In this document: positions 21,127-30,720 of the stretch, one piece after another
How positions within the stretch are numbered: position 1 is the stretch's first letter
How the letters are laid out: each line of letters starts with the position of its first letter
DNA from: Pseudomonas thivervalensis
GTDB lineage: Bacteria > Pseudomonadota > Gammaproteobacteria > Pseudomonadales > Pseudomonadaceae
DNA: 64,000 nt
Assembly: GCF_001269655.1 (NCBI RefSeq)
Contig: NZ_LHVE01000007.1
Span: 496,001-560,000, forward strand
Reading direction: 5' to 3'
Translations under genes and position numbers: made by a program
Notes under the pieces: generated by a model
Told to the model about the DNA's origin: nothing
Databases searched by the model: none
Seen by the model: only the letters and a program-made list of their open reading frames with translations

Positions 21127-21166
21127 AAAAAAAATGCCCGCATCCTTCGATGCGGGCATTTTTTTC
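21127..21166. terminator. Bidirectional terminator between ABC exporter and slt
   Basis: AAAATGCCCGCATC and GATGCGGGCATTTT form a 14-bp stem with A- and T-runs on both sides, serving both convergent genes. Confidence 0.92.
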
Positions 21167-21193
21167 TTCTCAGGAACAGCGCCTCGCTAATAC

Positions 21194-23122
21194 TCACTGA
21201 TCATCGAAATACCGCTCATGCCAGTCCACCAGCGGTTGCGGCGAGTTGAGTTTCTGGCCGTAGATCACCGAGTAAGACAACACGTTCTGCACGTATTGGC
21301 GGGTTTCGTCGAAAGGAATGCTTTCGACCCAGACGTCGAAGCTCAAGTGGTCGGCGCCGCGCAGCCACTGGCGCACGCGACCGGGGCCGGCGTTGTAGGC
21401 CGCCGAGGCGAGGACGCGGTTGCCATTGAACTGGCTGTGAACCTGGCTCAGGTAGGCCGCGCCCAATTGGATGTTCTTGTCCGGGTTCAACACCTGTTGG
21501 GGTGAGGCCAGGGGAATGCTGAACTTGCGCGCGGTTTCCTTGGCGGTGCCGGGCATCAGTTGCATAAGGCCGGCGGCGCCGACGCTGGAGCGGGCATCAT
21601 CCATGAACGCACTTTCCTGCCGGGTAATGGCGAATGCCCAGCTTGGATGCAAGCCGCGGATCTTGGCTTCGCGCACCAGGGTGTCGCGGTGGGCCATCGG
21701 GAAGCGGATGTCCAGGTCGTCCCAGTACTTGGCCTGGCTGATGGTGCGAATGGCCGGGAAATACCATTTCAAGTCGTAGGCCAGTTTCGCCTGGGCGACC
21801 ATCTCGTCCCGGTTGAAATGCCGGCTGACGTGATACCACTCGCGGCGTCCGTCGACGATGTCCCCGCGGGCATGAAACTCCAGTGCCCGCCGCACGCCGG
21901 GCGTGTTGCGCACCTTATTGATCAGCGCCTGGCTCATGACCAGTGGTTTGTTGACGAGGGAATACGGCGACTGAGAGCGGTCGGCAGCCAGGAAGCCATA
22001 GAAGTCCCGCTCACGGGCCAGATGCTTGTAGAGCGCCAGGGCCTCGGGGTTCTGCGGCTGCGCCAGCTCCAGTGTGCGGGCTTGCCAGTAGCGCCAGCGG
22101 TTGGTGCTGGCCAATGACTCGGGCAGGCGGCGGGTCAATTGATAGGCATCGTCCCAACGGGCCAGGCGCAACAGCAGGCGCAGACGCCACTCCGAAACGG
22201 TGTCGTCGCGCAGCTCCGGGTCGTATTTTGTCATCACATCGAGGGCGCGGCTGTCGAAGCGCTTGGCCAGGGTCAGGCCGATTTCCCGGGCAATCGCGAC
22301 TTTTTCATCCCGGGAAAAATGCATGGTGCTGGCGTAGCCGTCCAACAGTGCCATGGCTTTTTCCGGGTCCTGGCGGGCCAGGCGACGCAGGCCGAGGCTG
22401 ACAATATCGGACATCGGTTCATCGGCCGGGGTGAAGCGCGAAGGCTGGTTGAGCAGTTCGGGCTTTTGCGCCACATCCACCAGCAACTTGCCACGGGGGG
22501 CGAGGGTGGTCAGGCCACTGACCAGGCTGTTGGCCAGGGGATAATTGCGCGCCTGGGCGGCCAGCTTGGTGCGCTCCCAGCGTTTCTGCTCGGTCAACTG
22601 GCCCTGGGATGCCCACAGGCCGAACAACGCATCACAGGCCTGGGGCTGGGACTTGCCAGTGAGCCACAGCTTTTCAGTGTTGGCGTAGCCCTCAGCCTTC
22701 AGGCCATGGTTGAGCTGATACTGAGCGTTGAGGCAGTCCAGTTCGGTGAAGTTGAGTTTGGGGTCGTAATATTTGACGAAAGTTTCCCAGTCGCCGCGCT
22801 CGGTCAGCCAACGCAGCCAGCGCAGCTTCATCCAGTTGGCCTGGGGCAGGTCACCGTGCTCGGCGAGGAATTTCTCGATTTCGGCGTTGCTGGCGCTCTT
22901 GAGGCGAGCGGTCAGTTCGTCATAGGCCAGGTACGGTTCCAGCGGGTAATCGCGCAGGGCCTGGCTGTACCGAAAGTAAGGGCCGGAATCACCCTTGGCC
23001 AAGGCCCGTTTGGCCTCGTTGTAATATTGGCGCTGAGTGGAGATATCCACCGCCTGAGCGGATTGAACGGCAGTGGCACATACAAAAAGACACGATAAAA
23101 CACTGAAAAGGCGACTGCGCAT
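21194..23122 (-). CDS. slt: Soluble lytic murein transglycosylase
   Basis: A 642-residue periplasmic enzyme that cleaves MurNAc-GlcNAc bonds to 1,6-anhydro products. A signal peptide (MRSRLFSVLSCLFVCATA, cleavage near AQA-VD) precedes a long alpha-helical superhelix and the C-terminal GH23 lysozyme-like domain. The catalytic Glu is E503 in TRQESAF, followed by SVGAAGLMQLMPGTA and AYNAGPGRVRQW. The chosen ATG gives a normal signal peptide; an in-frame ATG eight codons earlier is possible. Confidence 0.95.
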   Translation of the reverse strand: MRSRLFSVLSCLFVCATAVQSAQAVDISTQRQYYNEAKRALAKGDSGPYFRYSQALRDYPLEPYLAYDELTARLKSASNAEIEKFLAEHGDLPQANWMKLRWLRWLTERGDWETFVKYYDPKLNFTELDCLNAQYQLNHGLKAEGYANTEKLWLTGKSQPQACDALFGLWASQGQLTEQKRWERTKLAAQARNYPLANSLVSGLTTLAPRGKLLVDVAQKPELLNQPSRFTPADEPMSDIVSLGLRRLARQDPEKAMALLDGYASTMHFSRDEKVAIAREIGLTLAKRFDSRALDVMTKYDPELRDDTVSEWRLRLLLRLARWDDAYQLTRRLPESLASTNRWRYWQARTLELAQPQNPEALALYKHLARERDFYGFLAADRSQSPYSLVNKPLVMSQALINKVRNTPGVRRALEFHARGDIVDGRREWYHVSRHFNRDEMVAQAKLAYDLKWYFPAIRTISQAKYWDDLDIRFPMAHRDTLVREAKIRGLHPSWAFAITRQESAFMDDARSSVGAAGLMQLMPGTAKETARKFSIPLASPQQVLNPDKNIQLGAAYLSQVHSQFNGNRVLASAAYNAGPGRVRQWLRGADHLSFDVWVESIPFDETRQYVQNVLSYSVIYGQKLNSPQPLVDWHERYFDDQ

Positions 23123-23336
23123 GAGACGTCCGAGCAGAAAAAACATGACAAGCCCAAGGGTTAACCCAGGGTAACTGTCTGTAGCTTAGCCTTTTGCCAG
23201 CAGCCGGCGAAAGCTTTGCGGGGCCGTCGGTGCAAGCTTCGCAACATTTGTTATGCAGAGTGCTTCAGTAGCGAAATTGGCGGACCCCTGAGTGCTCATC
23301 TCAGGTAGAATGCGCGCCCGGTTTTTGGAGAAGCTC

Positions 23337-25256
23337 ATGACCCTGCTCAAATTCAGCGATGTGTCCCTTGCTTTCGGCGCTATGCCGTTGTTGGACAAGG
23401 TGTCCTGGCAGATCGCCCGTGGTGAGCGGGTGTGCATCATCGGCCGCAACGGCACTGGCAAGTCCAGCATGATGAAGCTGGTCAAGGGCGATCAAAAGCC
23501 CGACGACGGCTCGGTCTGGCGTGCGCCAGGCCTGAAGATCGGCGAATTGCCCCAGGAATTGCCGGTAGCCGACGAGCGGACCGTGTTCGACGTGGTCGCC
23601 GAAGGCCTGGACGGTGTCGGCGCGCTGTTGGCCGAGTATCACCACCTGAGCCAGAACATCGTCACCGATGCCGACCTGGACAAGTTGATGCACGTGCAGC
23701 ACGACCTTGAGGCCCGAGACGGCTGGCGCCTGCAGCAACTGGTCGACAGCACCCTGAGCCGCCTGCAATTGCCGGCCGACAAGACCCTCGCCGAGTTGTC
23801 CGGCGGTTGGCGTCGCCGCGTCCTGCTGGCCCAGGCCCTGGTCTCCGAACCGGACCTGCTGCTGCTCGACGAACCGACCAACCACCTGGACATCGGCGCC
23901 ATCGCCTGGCTTGAAGAAGCCCTGAAAGATTTCCAGGGGGCGGTGCTGTTCATCACCCACGACCGTTCCTTCCTGCAAAACCTGGCGACGCGCATCCTTG
24001 AACTGGACCGCGGCGGCTTGATCGACTGGAACGGCGACTACGCCAGCTTCCTGGTGCACAAGGAAGCGGTGCTGGCGGCGGAAGAAACCGCCAACGCGCT
24101 GTTCGACAAGCGCCTGGCCCAGGAAGAAGTCTGGATTCGCCAGGGCATCAAGGCCCGTCGCACCCGTAACGAAGGTCGTGTACGGGCCCTCAAGGCCCTG
24201 CGCGTTGAGCGCAGCGAACGCCGTGAGCGTACCGGCAAGGCCAACATCCAGCTGGAAACGGCCGACAAGTCCGGCAAGCAGGTCATGGTGCTGGAGAGCG
24301 TCAGTTTCGCCCATCCAGGCGGCCCGTTCCTGGTCAAGGACTTCTCCATGGTCCTGCAACGTGGCGATCGCATCGGCCTGCTGGGCGCCAACGGTACCGG
24401 CAAGACCACTCTGCTCAAGCTGATGCTCGGTGGCCTGGTGCCGACCAGCGGCAAGGTGGAAGAAGGCACGAAGATCGACGTCGCCTACTTTGACCAGTTG
24501 CGTCATCAACTGGACCTGGAAAAGACCGTGATCGACAACGTGGCCGAAGGCCGCGATTTCATCGACATCGATGGCCAGAGCCGCCATGTGCTGAGCTACC
24601 TCGGCGACTTCCTGTTCAGCCCCCAGCGTGCCCGTACGCCAGTCAAGGCGCTGTCGGGCGGTGAGCGCGCCCGTCTCTTGCTGGCCAAGCTGTTCAGCAA
24701 GCCGGCGAACCTGCTGGTGCTCGACGAGCCGACCAACGACCTGGACGTGGAAACCCTGGAATTGCTGGAAGAGGTGCTGCTGACCTTCAACGGCACCGTC
24801 CTGATGGTCAGTCACGACCGGGCATTCCTCGACAACGTGGTCACCAGCACCTTGGTGTTCGAAGGCGAAGGCCTGGTTCGCGAGTACGTCGGTGGCTATC
24901 AGGACTGGCTGCGCCAAGGCGGTTCGCCGCGTCTGCTGGGGGTCACCGAAAGCAAGTCCGGCAAGGCCGACCTGAATTCGGCCGTGGTCAAGGCCGAGCC
25001 AGCCCCGGTAGCTGCCGCGGCGGCCCCGGCACCGGCCAAGAAGAAACTCAGCTACAAGCTGCAGCGCGAGCTGGAGGCGCTGCCGGGCGATATCGACGCG
25101 AAGGAACAGCAGATCGCTGCCGTGGAGGCCGAGATGGCTGACGCCGGCTTCTACCAGCGACCTGCTGCCGAAACCGCCAAGGTCATCGCGCAGTTGGAGC
25201 AGTTGCAGGCAGAGCTGGACGCACTGGTCGAGCGTTGGGCTGAGCTGGACGCTTGA
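23337..25256 (+). CDS. uup: ABC-F ATPase Uup
   Basis: A 639-residue cytoplasmic protein with two ABC ATPase domains: Walker A GRNGTGKSS and GANGTGKTT, signatures LSGGWRRRVLLAQAL and LSGGERARLLLAKLF, and Walker B motifs ending DEPTNHLD and DEPTNDLD. A charged linker separates the domains, and a coiled-coil C-terminal region (about 565-639) marks Uup among ABC-F proteins. Uup affects ribosome function and precise excision of transposons in E. coli. ATG 23337 has GGAG six bases upstream. Confidence 0.93.
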   Translation: MTLLKFSDVSLAFGAMPLLDKVSWQIARGERVCIIGRNGTGKSSMMKLVKGDQKPDDGSVWRAPGLKIGELPQELPVADERTVFDVVAEGLDGVGALLAEYHHLSQNIVTDADLDKLMHVQHDLEARDGWRLQQLVDSTLSRLQLPADKTLAELSGGWRRRVLLAQALVSEPDLLLLDEPTNHLDIGAIAWLEEALKDFQGAVLFITHDRSFLQNLATRILELDRGGLIDWNGDYASFLVHKEAVLAAEETANALFDKRLAQEEVWIRQGIKARRTRNEGRVRALKALRVERSERRERTGKANIQLETADKSGKQVMVLESVSFAHPGGPFLVKDFSMVLQRGDRIGLLGANGTGKTTLLKLMLGGLVPTSGKVEEGTKIDVAYFDQLRHQLDLEKTVIDNVAEGRDFIDIDGQSRHVLSYLGDFLFSPQRARTPVKALSGGERARLLLAKLFSKPANLLVLDEPTNDLDVETLELLEEVLLTFNGTVLMVSHDRAFLDNVVTSTLVFEGEGLVREYVGGYQDWLRQGGSPRLLGVTESKSGKADLNSAVVKAEPAPVAAAAAPAPAKKKLSYKLQRELEALPGDIDAKEQQIAAVEAEMADAGFYQRPAAETAKVIAQLEQLQAELDALVERWAELDA

Positions 25257-25283
25257 TCCTTTGAGATAGAAATCCCGGTCCCT

Positions 25284-25305
25284 GTGGGAGCGAGCTCGCT
25301 CCCAC
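25284..25305. repeat. Single REP palindrome (family A, collapsed)
   Basis: The 22-base perfect palindrome GTGGGAGCGAG/CTCGCTCCCAC, with no intervening loop, between the convergent uup and usp genes. It looks like a REP pair reduced to one joined palindrome. Confidence 0.85.
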
Positions 25306-25317
25306 AAGGTCAGGGTT

Positions 25318-25758
25318 TTATGTGCGCTTGACCAAATGCACCGCCAGCACATCGCAAGGCGCGCCATGCAGCACATCATTGGCGGTCGAGCCCAGCAAAA
25401 GCGCCAGGCCATGGCGACCATGGCTGCCGACGACAATCAGGTCGCAACCCTGTTCCTTGGCCAGGTGATGGATCTCCTGGCGCGGCTGGCCGTAGGTCAG
25501 GTGGCTGAACTCCTTCTTCAGGGCCGGGTATTTCACGATCAGTCGGTCAAGGCGTTCCTTGGCCTGGTCGAATTGCTGCTGCTGCAACTGGGAAAGGTCC
25601 ATGGGCACGTCGCCGCCAAAGGCCATGGCCATCGGTTCGACGATGTGCACCAGCGACAGCTGGGTGTCGCGGCCTTCGCAAAGGGCGAGGGCGCGCTTGA
25701 CGACCGGATCGCATTCTTCAGTGAGGTCAACGGCGGCCAGAATGTGGTTGTAGTACAT
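25318..25758 (-). CDS. Universal stress protein UspA family
   Basis: A 146-residue single-domain Usp from ATG 25758 (MYYNHILAAVDLTEE). The ATP-binding pattern GSHGRHGLALLLGSTANDV fits the Gly-x2-Gly-x9-Gly(Ser/Thr) signature, so it is likely nucleotide-binding. It is encoded divergently from a small membrane protein and convergently to uup. The longer open frame upstream adds 18 unrelated residues. Specific stress role is unknown. Confidence 0.93.
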   Translation of the reverse strand: MYYNHILAAVDLTEECDPVVKRALALCEGRDTQLSLVHIVEPMAMAFGGDVPMDLSQLQQQQFDQAKERLDRLIVKYPALKKEFSHLTYGQPRQEIHHLAKEQGCDLIVVGSHGRHGLALLLGSTANDVLHGAPCDVLAVHLVKRT

Positions 25759-25859
25759 GGAAGGCACTCCAGAGAATTGCGATACGGTAAGTATGGCTGG
25801 TTTCAAGCGCATTGACGGCGATCTGGGTCAATGGCTCATCAGAATCGGGGAGTACGAAT

Positions 25860-26297
25860 ATGACGGTCTGGATAGTGCTGTCAATCCTGTTGGTGGTGTT
25901 AAGTCCATTGGCATGGTTGCGTCCATCTCGTGTACAGAGCGGTCGCATGGCTCTGCGCATGGAGGCGCGACGCCTGGGCCTGGCCATGCAACTGGCGCCA
26001 CAGGAATGGCCGCACTGGCTCGGCCAGCAGCCGCCAAGCCCCTGTGCCCAGTACTATCGGCCTCGGCGAGGCAGCCAGCCGGCCTGTTGGAGCTACTGGC
26101 AAACGGCGCCGGGCATCTGGGTCAATCAGTGGCGGGAAGTCTGCCTGGATGAGTCCCTGCTCGATCATTTCGAAAAATTGCCGACCAACGTCTACAAAGT
26201 TGAAGCCGACCGGCAAATGATCGCCTTGTACTGGGGCGAAAAAGGCGAAGCCATTGTTTTGCAGGACATTGCCAGCACACTCAAGGCGCTGGCCTGA
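25860..26297 (+). CDS. Conserved hypothetical protein with one N-terminal membrane helix
   Basis: A 145-residue protein from ATG 25860 (MTVWIVLSILLVVLSPLAWL), with GGGGAG seven bases upstream. One N-terminal helix is followed by an arginine-rich stretch (about 25-42) and a Trp-rich globular domain containing ACWSYWQTAPGIWVNQWREV. I do not recognise a functional family. The position beside a Usp gene and fadBA resembles P. aeruginosa gene order. Confidence 0.75.
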   Translation: MTVWIVLSILLVVLSPLAWLRPSRVQSGRMALRMEARRLGLAMQLAPQEWPHWLGQQPPSPCAQYYRPRRGSQPACWSYWQTAPGIWVNQWREVCLDESLLDHFEKLPTNVYKVEADRQMIALYWGEKGEAIVLQDIASTLKALA

Positions 26298-26311
26298 GCG
26301 ATTTTTGCTGC

Positions 26312-26415
26312 GTAGGAGCTGTCGAGCGAAGCGAGGCTGCGATCTTCACCCAGGCCATTGAGTCTCAAGTGAAAGATCAAAAGATCAAAAGATCGCAGCC
26401 TTCGGCAGCTCCTAC
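26312..26415. repeat. REP pair (family C)
   Basis: GTAGGAGCTGTCGAGCGAAG...GCGATCTT and the inverted GATCGCAGCC...CAGCTCCTAC. Near the centre AAAGATC occurs three times in a row as AAAGATCAAAAGATCAAAAG. Confidence 0.88.
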
Positions 26416-26421
26416 TGGCAT

Positions 26422-26447
26422 AAAAAAGCCCGACAGTCTCATCGGGC
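26422..26447 (-). terminator. Minus-strand terminator with no protein gene upstream
   Basis: GCCCGA and TCGGGC pair around 8 bases and are followed on the minus strand by six T residues. No minus-strand coding gene lies between here and fadB. Confidence 0.6.
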
Positions 26448-26520
26448 GGGTTGGCCAGGCAGGCCGGTAATCCATCTCGTGTCAGGGCGTGCGTTCGTTA
26501 CGCCCTTCGTTTCGCAAATT
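26422..26520 (-). ncRNA. Candidate small RNA (unnamed)
   Basis: On the minus strand a 7-bp hairpin (AGGGCGT/ACGCCCT at 26484-26506), a short GGCC hairpin (26453-26465) and a terminator follow in about 100 bases, ending in a T-run. The layout is that of an independently transcribed small RNA. The 5' end and promoter are not identified, and I do not recognise the family. Confidence 0.3.
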
Positions 26521-26904
26521 TCAATCGCGCTCCCGACAGCGTAGTCGACTGGATCCGATATGTCTGGAATTAGGGCGATTTTTCTAATGATTGATTCTAT
26601 GAATAGCTGCACATGCGGCGCCGTGTTACGGATCCGTACGGTACGGAAATGACCGTAAAGTCGCGTTCACGCCTGTGTTTAGGGCGATTGACAATTGTCG
26701 GAAATTCCGTGAAGGTGACGTACCCAAATCAAACGGGCGTATGAATTGAGCGTTTGTATTTTCAGACTGCTCCTACAGACCCCGACTATCGCGTTGGCGG
26801 GTGTGCCTGGCGGATTGGCGTAGCATCGACGGTAACGTCAGTGCCACACCTGCGGTCAGCGTTCAACGTGTACTGTTCAGCTTCCATATCGTGGAGATCA
26901 GTTG

Positions 26905-29052
26905 ATGATTTACGAAGGTAAAGCCATCACGGTTAAGGCTCTTGAAAGTGGCATCGTCGAACTGAAATTCGACCTCAAGGGTGAGTCCGTCAACAAGTTC
27001 AACCGTCTAACCCTGAATGAATTGCGTCAGGCCGTAGACACTATCAAGGCAGATGCTTCGATCAAGGGTGTGATCGTCAGCAGCGGCAAGGACGTGTTCA
27101 TCGTCGGTGCCGACATCACAGAATTCGTCGACAACTTCAAGCTGCCCGATGCCGAACTGATCGCTGGCAACCTCGAAGCCAACCGTATTTTCAGCGACTT
27201 CGAAGACCTCAACGTACCGACCGTCGTGGCTATCAACGGCATCGCCCTGGGTGGCGGCCTGGAAATGTGCCTGGCGGCGGATTACCGCGTCATGTCCACC
27301 ACGGCCAAGATCGGCCTGCCGGAAGTCAAGCTGGGCATCTACCCGGGCTTCGGCGGCACCGTGCGCCTGCCGCGCCTGATCGGTGCCGACAATGCCATCG
27401 AGTGGATTGCCGCCGGCAAGGAAAACCGTGCCGAAGATGCGCTGAAAGTCGGTGCCGTGGATGCTGTGGTCGAACCTGGCAAGCTCCAGGAAGCAGCCCT
27501 TGAAACCATCAAGCGCGCCATCAGCGGCGAGTTCGACTACAAGGCCAAGCGTCAGCCGAAGCTGGAAAAGCTCAAGCTCAATGCCATCGAACAAATGATG
27601 GCCTTCGAAACCGCCAAGGGTTTCGTGGCAGGTCAGGCAGGCCCGAACTACCCGGCGCCGGTCGAAGCGATCAAGACCATCCAGAAAGCCGCGAACTTCG
27701 GCCGTGACAAGGCCCTGGAAGTCGAAGCCGCCGGTTTCGTCAAACTGGCCAAGACCTCGGCTGCGCAAAGCCTGATCGGTCTGTTCCTCAACGACCAGGA
27801 ACTGAAGAAAAAGGCCAAGGCCTACGACGAAATCGCCCGTGACGTGAAGCAGGCCGCCGTGCTCGGCGCCGGCATCATGGGTGGCGGCATCGCCTACCAG
27901 TCGGCGTCCAAAGGCACGCCGATCCTGATGAAAGACATCAACGAACACGGGATCGAGCAGGGCCTGGCCGAAGCCGCCAAGCTGCTGGTCGGTCGTGTCG
28001 ACAAGGGTCGCATGACCGCGGCTAAGATGGCCGAAGTGCTCAACGGCATTCGTCCGACCCTGTCCTACGGCGATTTCGGCCATGTCGACCTGGTGGTCGA
28101 AGCGGTTGTCGAGAACCCGAAGGTCAAGCAGGCGGTACTGGCTGAAGTCGAAGACAAGGTCAAGGAGGACACCATCCTCGCCTCGAACACCTCGACCATC
28201 TCCATTTCGCTGCTGGCCAAGGCCCTCAAGCGTCCGGAGAACTTCGTCGGCATGCACTTCTTCAACCCAGTGCACATGATGCCGCTGGTGGAAGTGATCC
28301 GTGGCGAGAAGTCCAGCGAGCTGGCGGTTGCCACCACCGTGGCCTACGCCAAGAAAATGGGCAAAAACCCGATTGTCGTCAACGATTGCCCGGGCTTCCT
28401 GGTCAATCGCGTGCTGTTCCCGTATTTCGGCGGTTTCGCCAAGCTGGTCAGCGCCGGTGTGGACTTCGTGCGCATCGACAAGATCATGGAAAAATTCGGC
28501 TGGCCGATGGGCCCGGCGTACTTGATGGACGTGGTCGGCATCGACACTGGCCACCACGGTCGCGATGTCATGGCTGAAGGCTTTCCGGACCGCATGAAAG
28601 ACGACCGTCGTTCGGCCGTCGACGTGCTCTACGAAGCCAAGCGCCTGGGCCAGAAGAACGGCAAAGGCTTCTACGCCTACGAGACCGACAAGCGCGGCAA
28701 GCAGAAGAAAATCGCCGACTCGTCGGTGCTGGAAGTGCTCAAGCCGATCGTCTACGAGCAGCGCGAAGTCACCGACGAGGACATCATCAACTGGATGATG
28801 ATCCCGCTGTGCCTCGAAACCGTGCGTTGCCTGGAAGACGGCATTGTCGAAACCGCCGCCGAAGCCGACATGGGTCTGGTCTACGGTATCGGTTTCCCTC
28901 CATTCCGTGGCGGTGCGCTGCGTTACATCGATTCGATCGGTGTGGCCGAGTTCGTTGCCCTGGCTGACCAGTACGCTGATCTGGGCGCGCTGTACCACCC
29001 GACCGCGAAGCTGCGTGAAATGGCCAAGAATGGCCAGCGTTTCTTCGGTTAA
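26905..29052 (+). CDS. fadB: Fatty acid oxidation complex subunit alpha
   Basis: A 715-residue multifunctional enzyme. An N-terminal enoyl-CoA hydratase/isomerase domain ([31 protein letters not shown], about residues 1-190) precedes a 3-hydroxyacyl-CoA dehydrogenase with NAD motif [13 protein letters not shown] at about 318 and [11 protein letters not shown]. It forms the alpha2beta2 beta-oxidation complex with FadA, encoded 30 bases downstream. ATG 26905 has GGAG eight bases upstream. PsrA, encoded further right in the window, represses this operon in P. aeruginosa. Confidence 0.97.
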   Translation: MIYEGKAITVKALESGIVELKFDLKGESVNKFNRLTLNELRQAVDTIKADASIKGVIVSSGKDVFIVGADITEFVDNFKLPDAELIAGNLEANRIFSDFEDLNVPTVVAINGIALGGGLEMCLAADYRVMSTTAKIGLPEVKLGIYPGFGGTVRLPRLIGADNAIEWIAAGKENRAEDALKVGAVDAVVEPGKLQEAALETIKRAISGEFDYKAKRQPKLEKLKLNAIEQMMAFETAKGFVAGQAGPNYPAPVEAIKTIQKAANFGRDKALEVEAAGFVKLAKTSAAQSLIGLFLNDQELKKKAKAYDEIARDVKQAAVLGAGIMGGGIAYQSASKGTPILMKDINEHGIEQGLAEAAKLLVGRVDKGRMTAAKMAEVLNGIRPTLSYGDFGHVDLVVEAVVENPKVKQAVLAEVEDKVKEDTILASNTSTISISLLAKALKRPENFVGMHFFNPVHMMPLVEVIRGEKSSELAVATTVAYAKKMGKNPIVVNDCPGFLVNRVLFPYFGGFAKLVSAGVDFVRIDKIMEKFGWPMGPAYLMDVVGIDTGHHGRDVMAEGFPDRMKDDRRSAVDVLYEAKRLGQKNGKGFYAYETDKRGKQKKIADSSVLEVLKPIVYEQREVTDEDIINWMMIPLCLETVRCLEDGIVETAAEADMGLVYGIGFPPFRGGALRYIDSIGVAEFVALADQYADLGALYHPTAKLREMAKNGQRFFG

Positions 29053-29067
29053 GCGCCCAACGACTAG

Positions 29068-30258
<1,191 letters not shown>

Positions 30259-30276
30259 GCGTTGCGTCGACGGAAG

Positions 30277-30306
30277 CCGGGGCCAAGTGCCCCGGTTTTT
30301 GTTTTT
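30277..30306 (+). terminator. Rho-independent terminator of fadBA
   Basis: CCGGGGC and GCCCCGG around a 5-base loop, followed by TTTTTGTTTTTT. Confidence 0.92.
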
Positions 30307-30368
30307 TCGGGTTTGGTAAAAAAAAGATTTTGTTTTTATTTTGAAAAAATTTGAGTGAGGGCCAAAGC

Positions 30369-30605
30369 ATGCCGATACAACCTGGGCTCTACCAGCATTA
30401 CAAAGGTCCGCAGTACCGCGTATTCAGCATCGCGCGGCATTCCGAGACCGAGGAAGAAGTGGTCTTCTATCAAGCCCTGTATGGCGATTACGGCTTTTGG
30501 GTGCGTCCCTTGAGCATGTTCCAGGAGTCCGTCGAGGTTGACGGCGAACAGGTGCCACGCTTTGCTTTGGTGCAGGCCGAGGAAAGCATTTTTCCCAAGC
30601 CTTGA
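30369..30605 (+). CDS. DUF1653-family protein
   Basis: A 78-residue protein from ATG 30369. The opening PGLYQHYKGPQYRVFSIARHSETEE...VVFYQALYGD and the motif GFWVRPLSMF define DUF1653, a small beta-barrel-like domain of unknown function. TGAGG lies about eight bases upstream. It sits between fadA and topA as in P. aeruginosa, preceded by a short AT-rich spacer. Confidence 0.88.
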   Translation: MPIQPGLYQHYKGPQYRVFSIARHSETEEEVVFYQALYGDYGFWVRPLSMFQESVEVDGEQVPRFALVQAEESIFPKP

Positions 30606-30630
30606 GGCCGGCATGCGGGTGACCCTGCGC

Positions 30631-30659
30631 TTGACCTCACCTTGCAGCCACTATATATA
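30631..30659 (+). promoter_or_regulatory. Sigma-70 type promoter of topA
   Basis: TTGACC (30631-30636), a 17-base spacer, then TATATA (30654-30659), giving a predicted start of transcription near 30666, about 55 bases before topA. Confidence 0.6.
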
Positions 30660-30720
30660 GCGGTGCCGCGTCAGGCGCCAACCGCCTTTCACTTTTTAGA
30701 ATTCAGGAATTTTCTGATCC

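Larger units (their letters stand above)
26416..26904. other. Long intergenic region upstream of fadB
   Basis: About 490 bases without a protein gene. It holds a minus-oriented terminator at 26422-26447 preceded by two other small hairpins (possible small RNA), a palindrome GACAATTGTC at 26690-26699, repeats of CCGTACGGTACGG near 26635, and separated CAAACG/CGTTTG half-sites (26730-26735, 26751-26756). The fadBA promoter must lie here, but I could not place it with confidence. Confidence 0.6.

Noticed and set aside
23301..25436. 711-codon frame antisense to uup
   Set aside because: Antisense shadow of a clear ABC-F gene; repetitive composition.
26730..26756. PsrA operator upstream of fadB
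   Set aside because: CAAACG and CGTTTG are 15 bases apart, not the 4 of the consensus; kept only as a remark.
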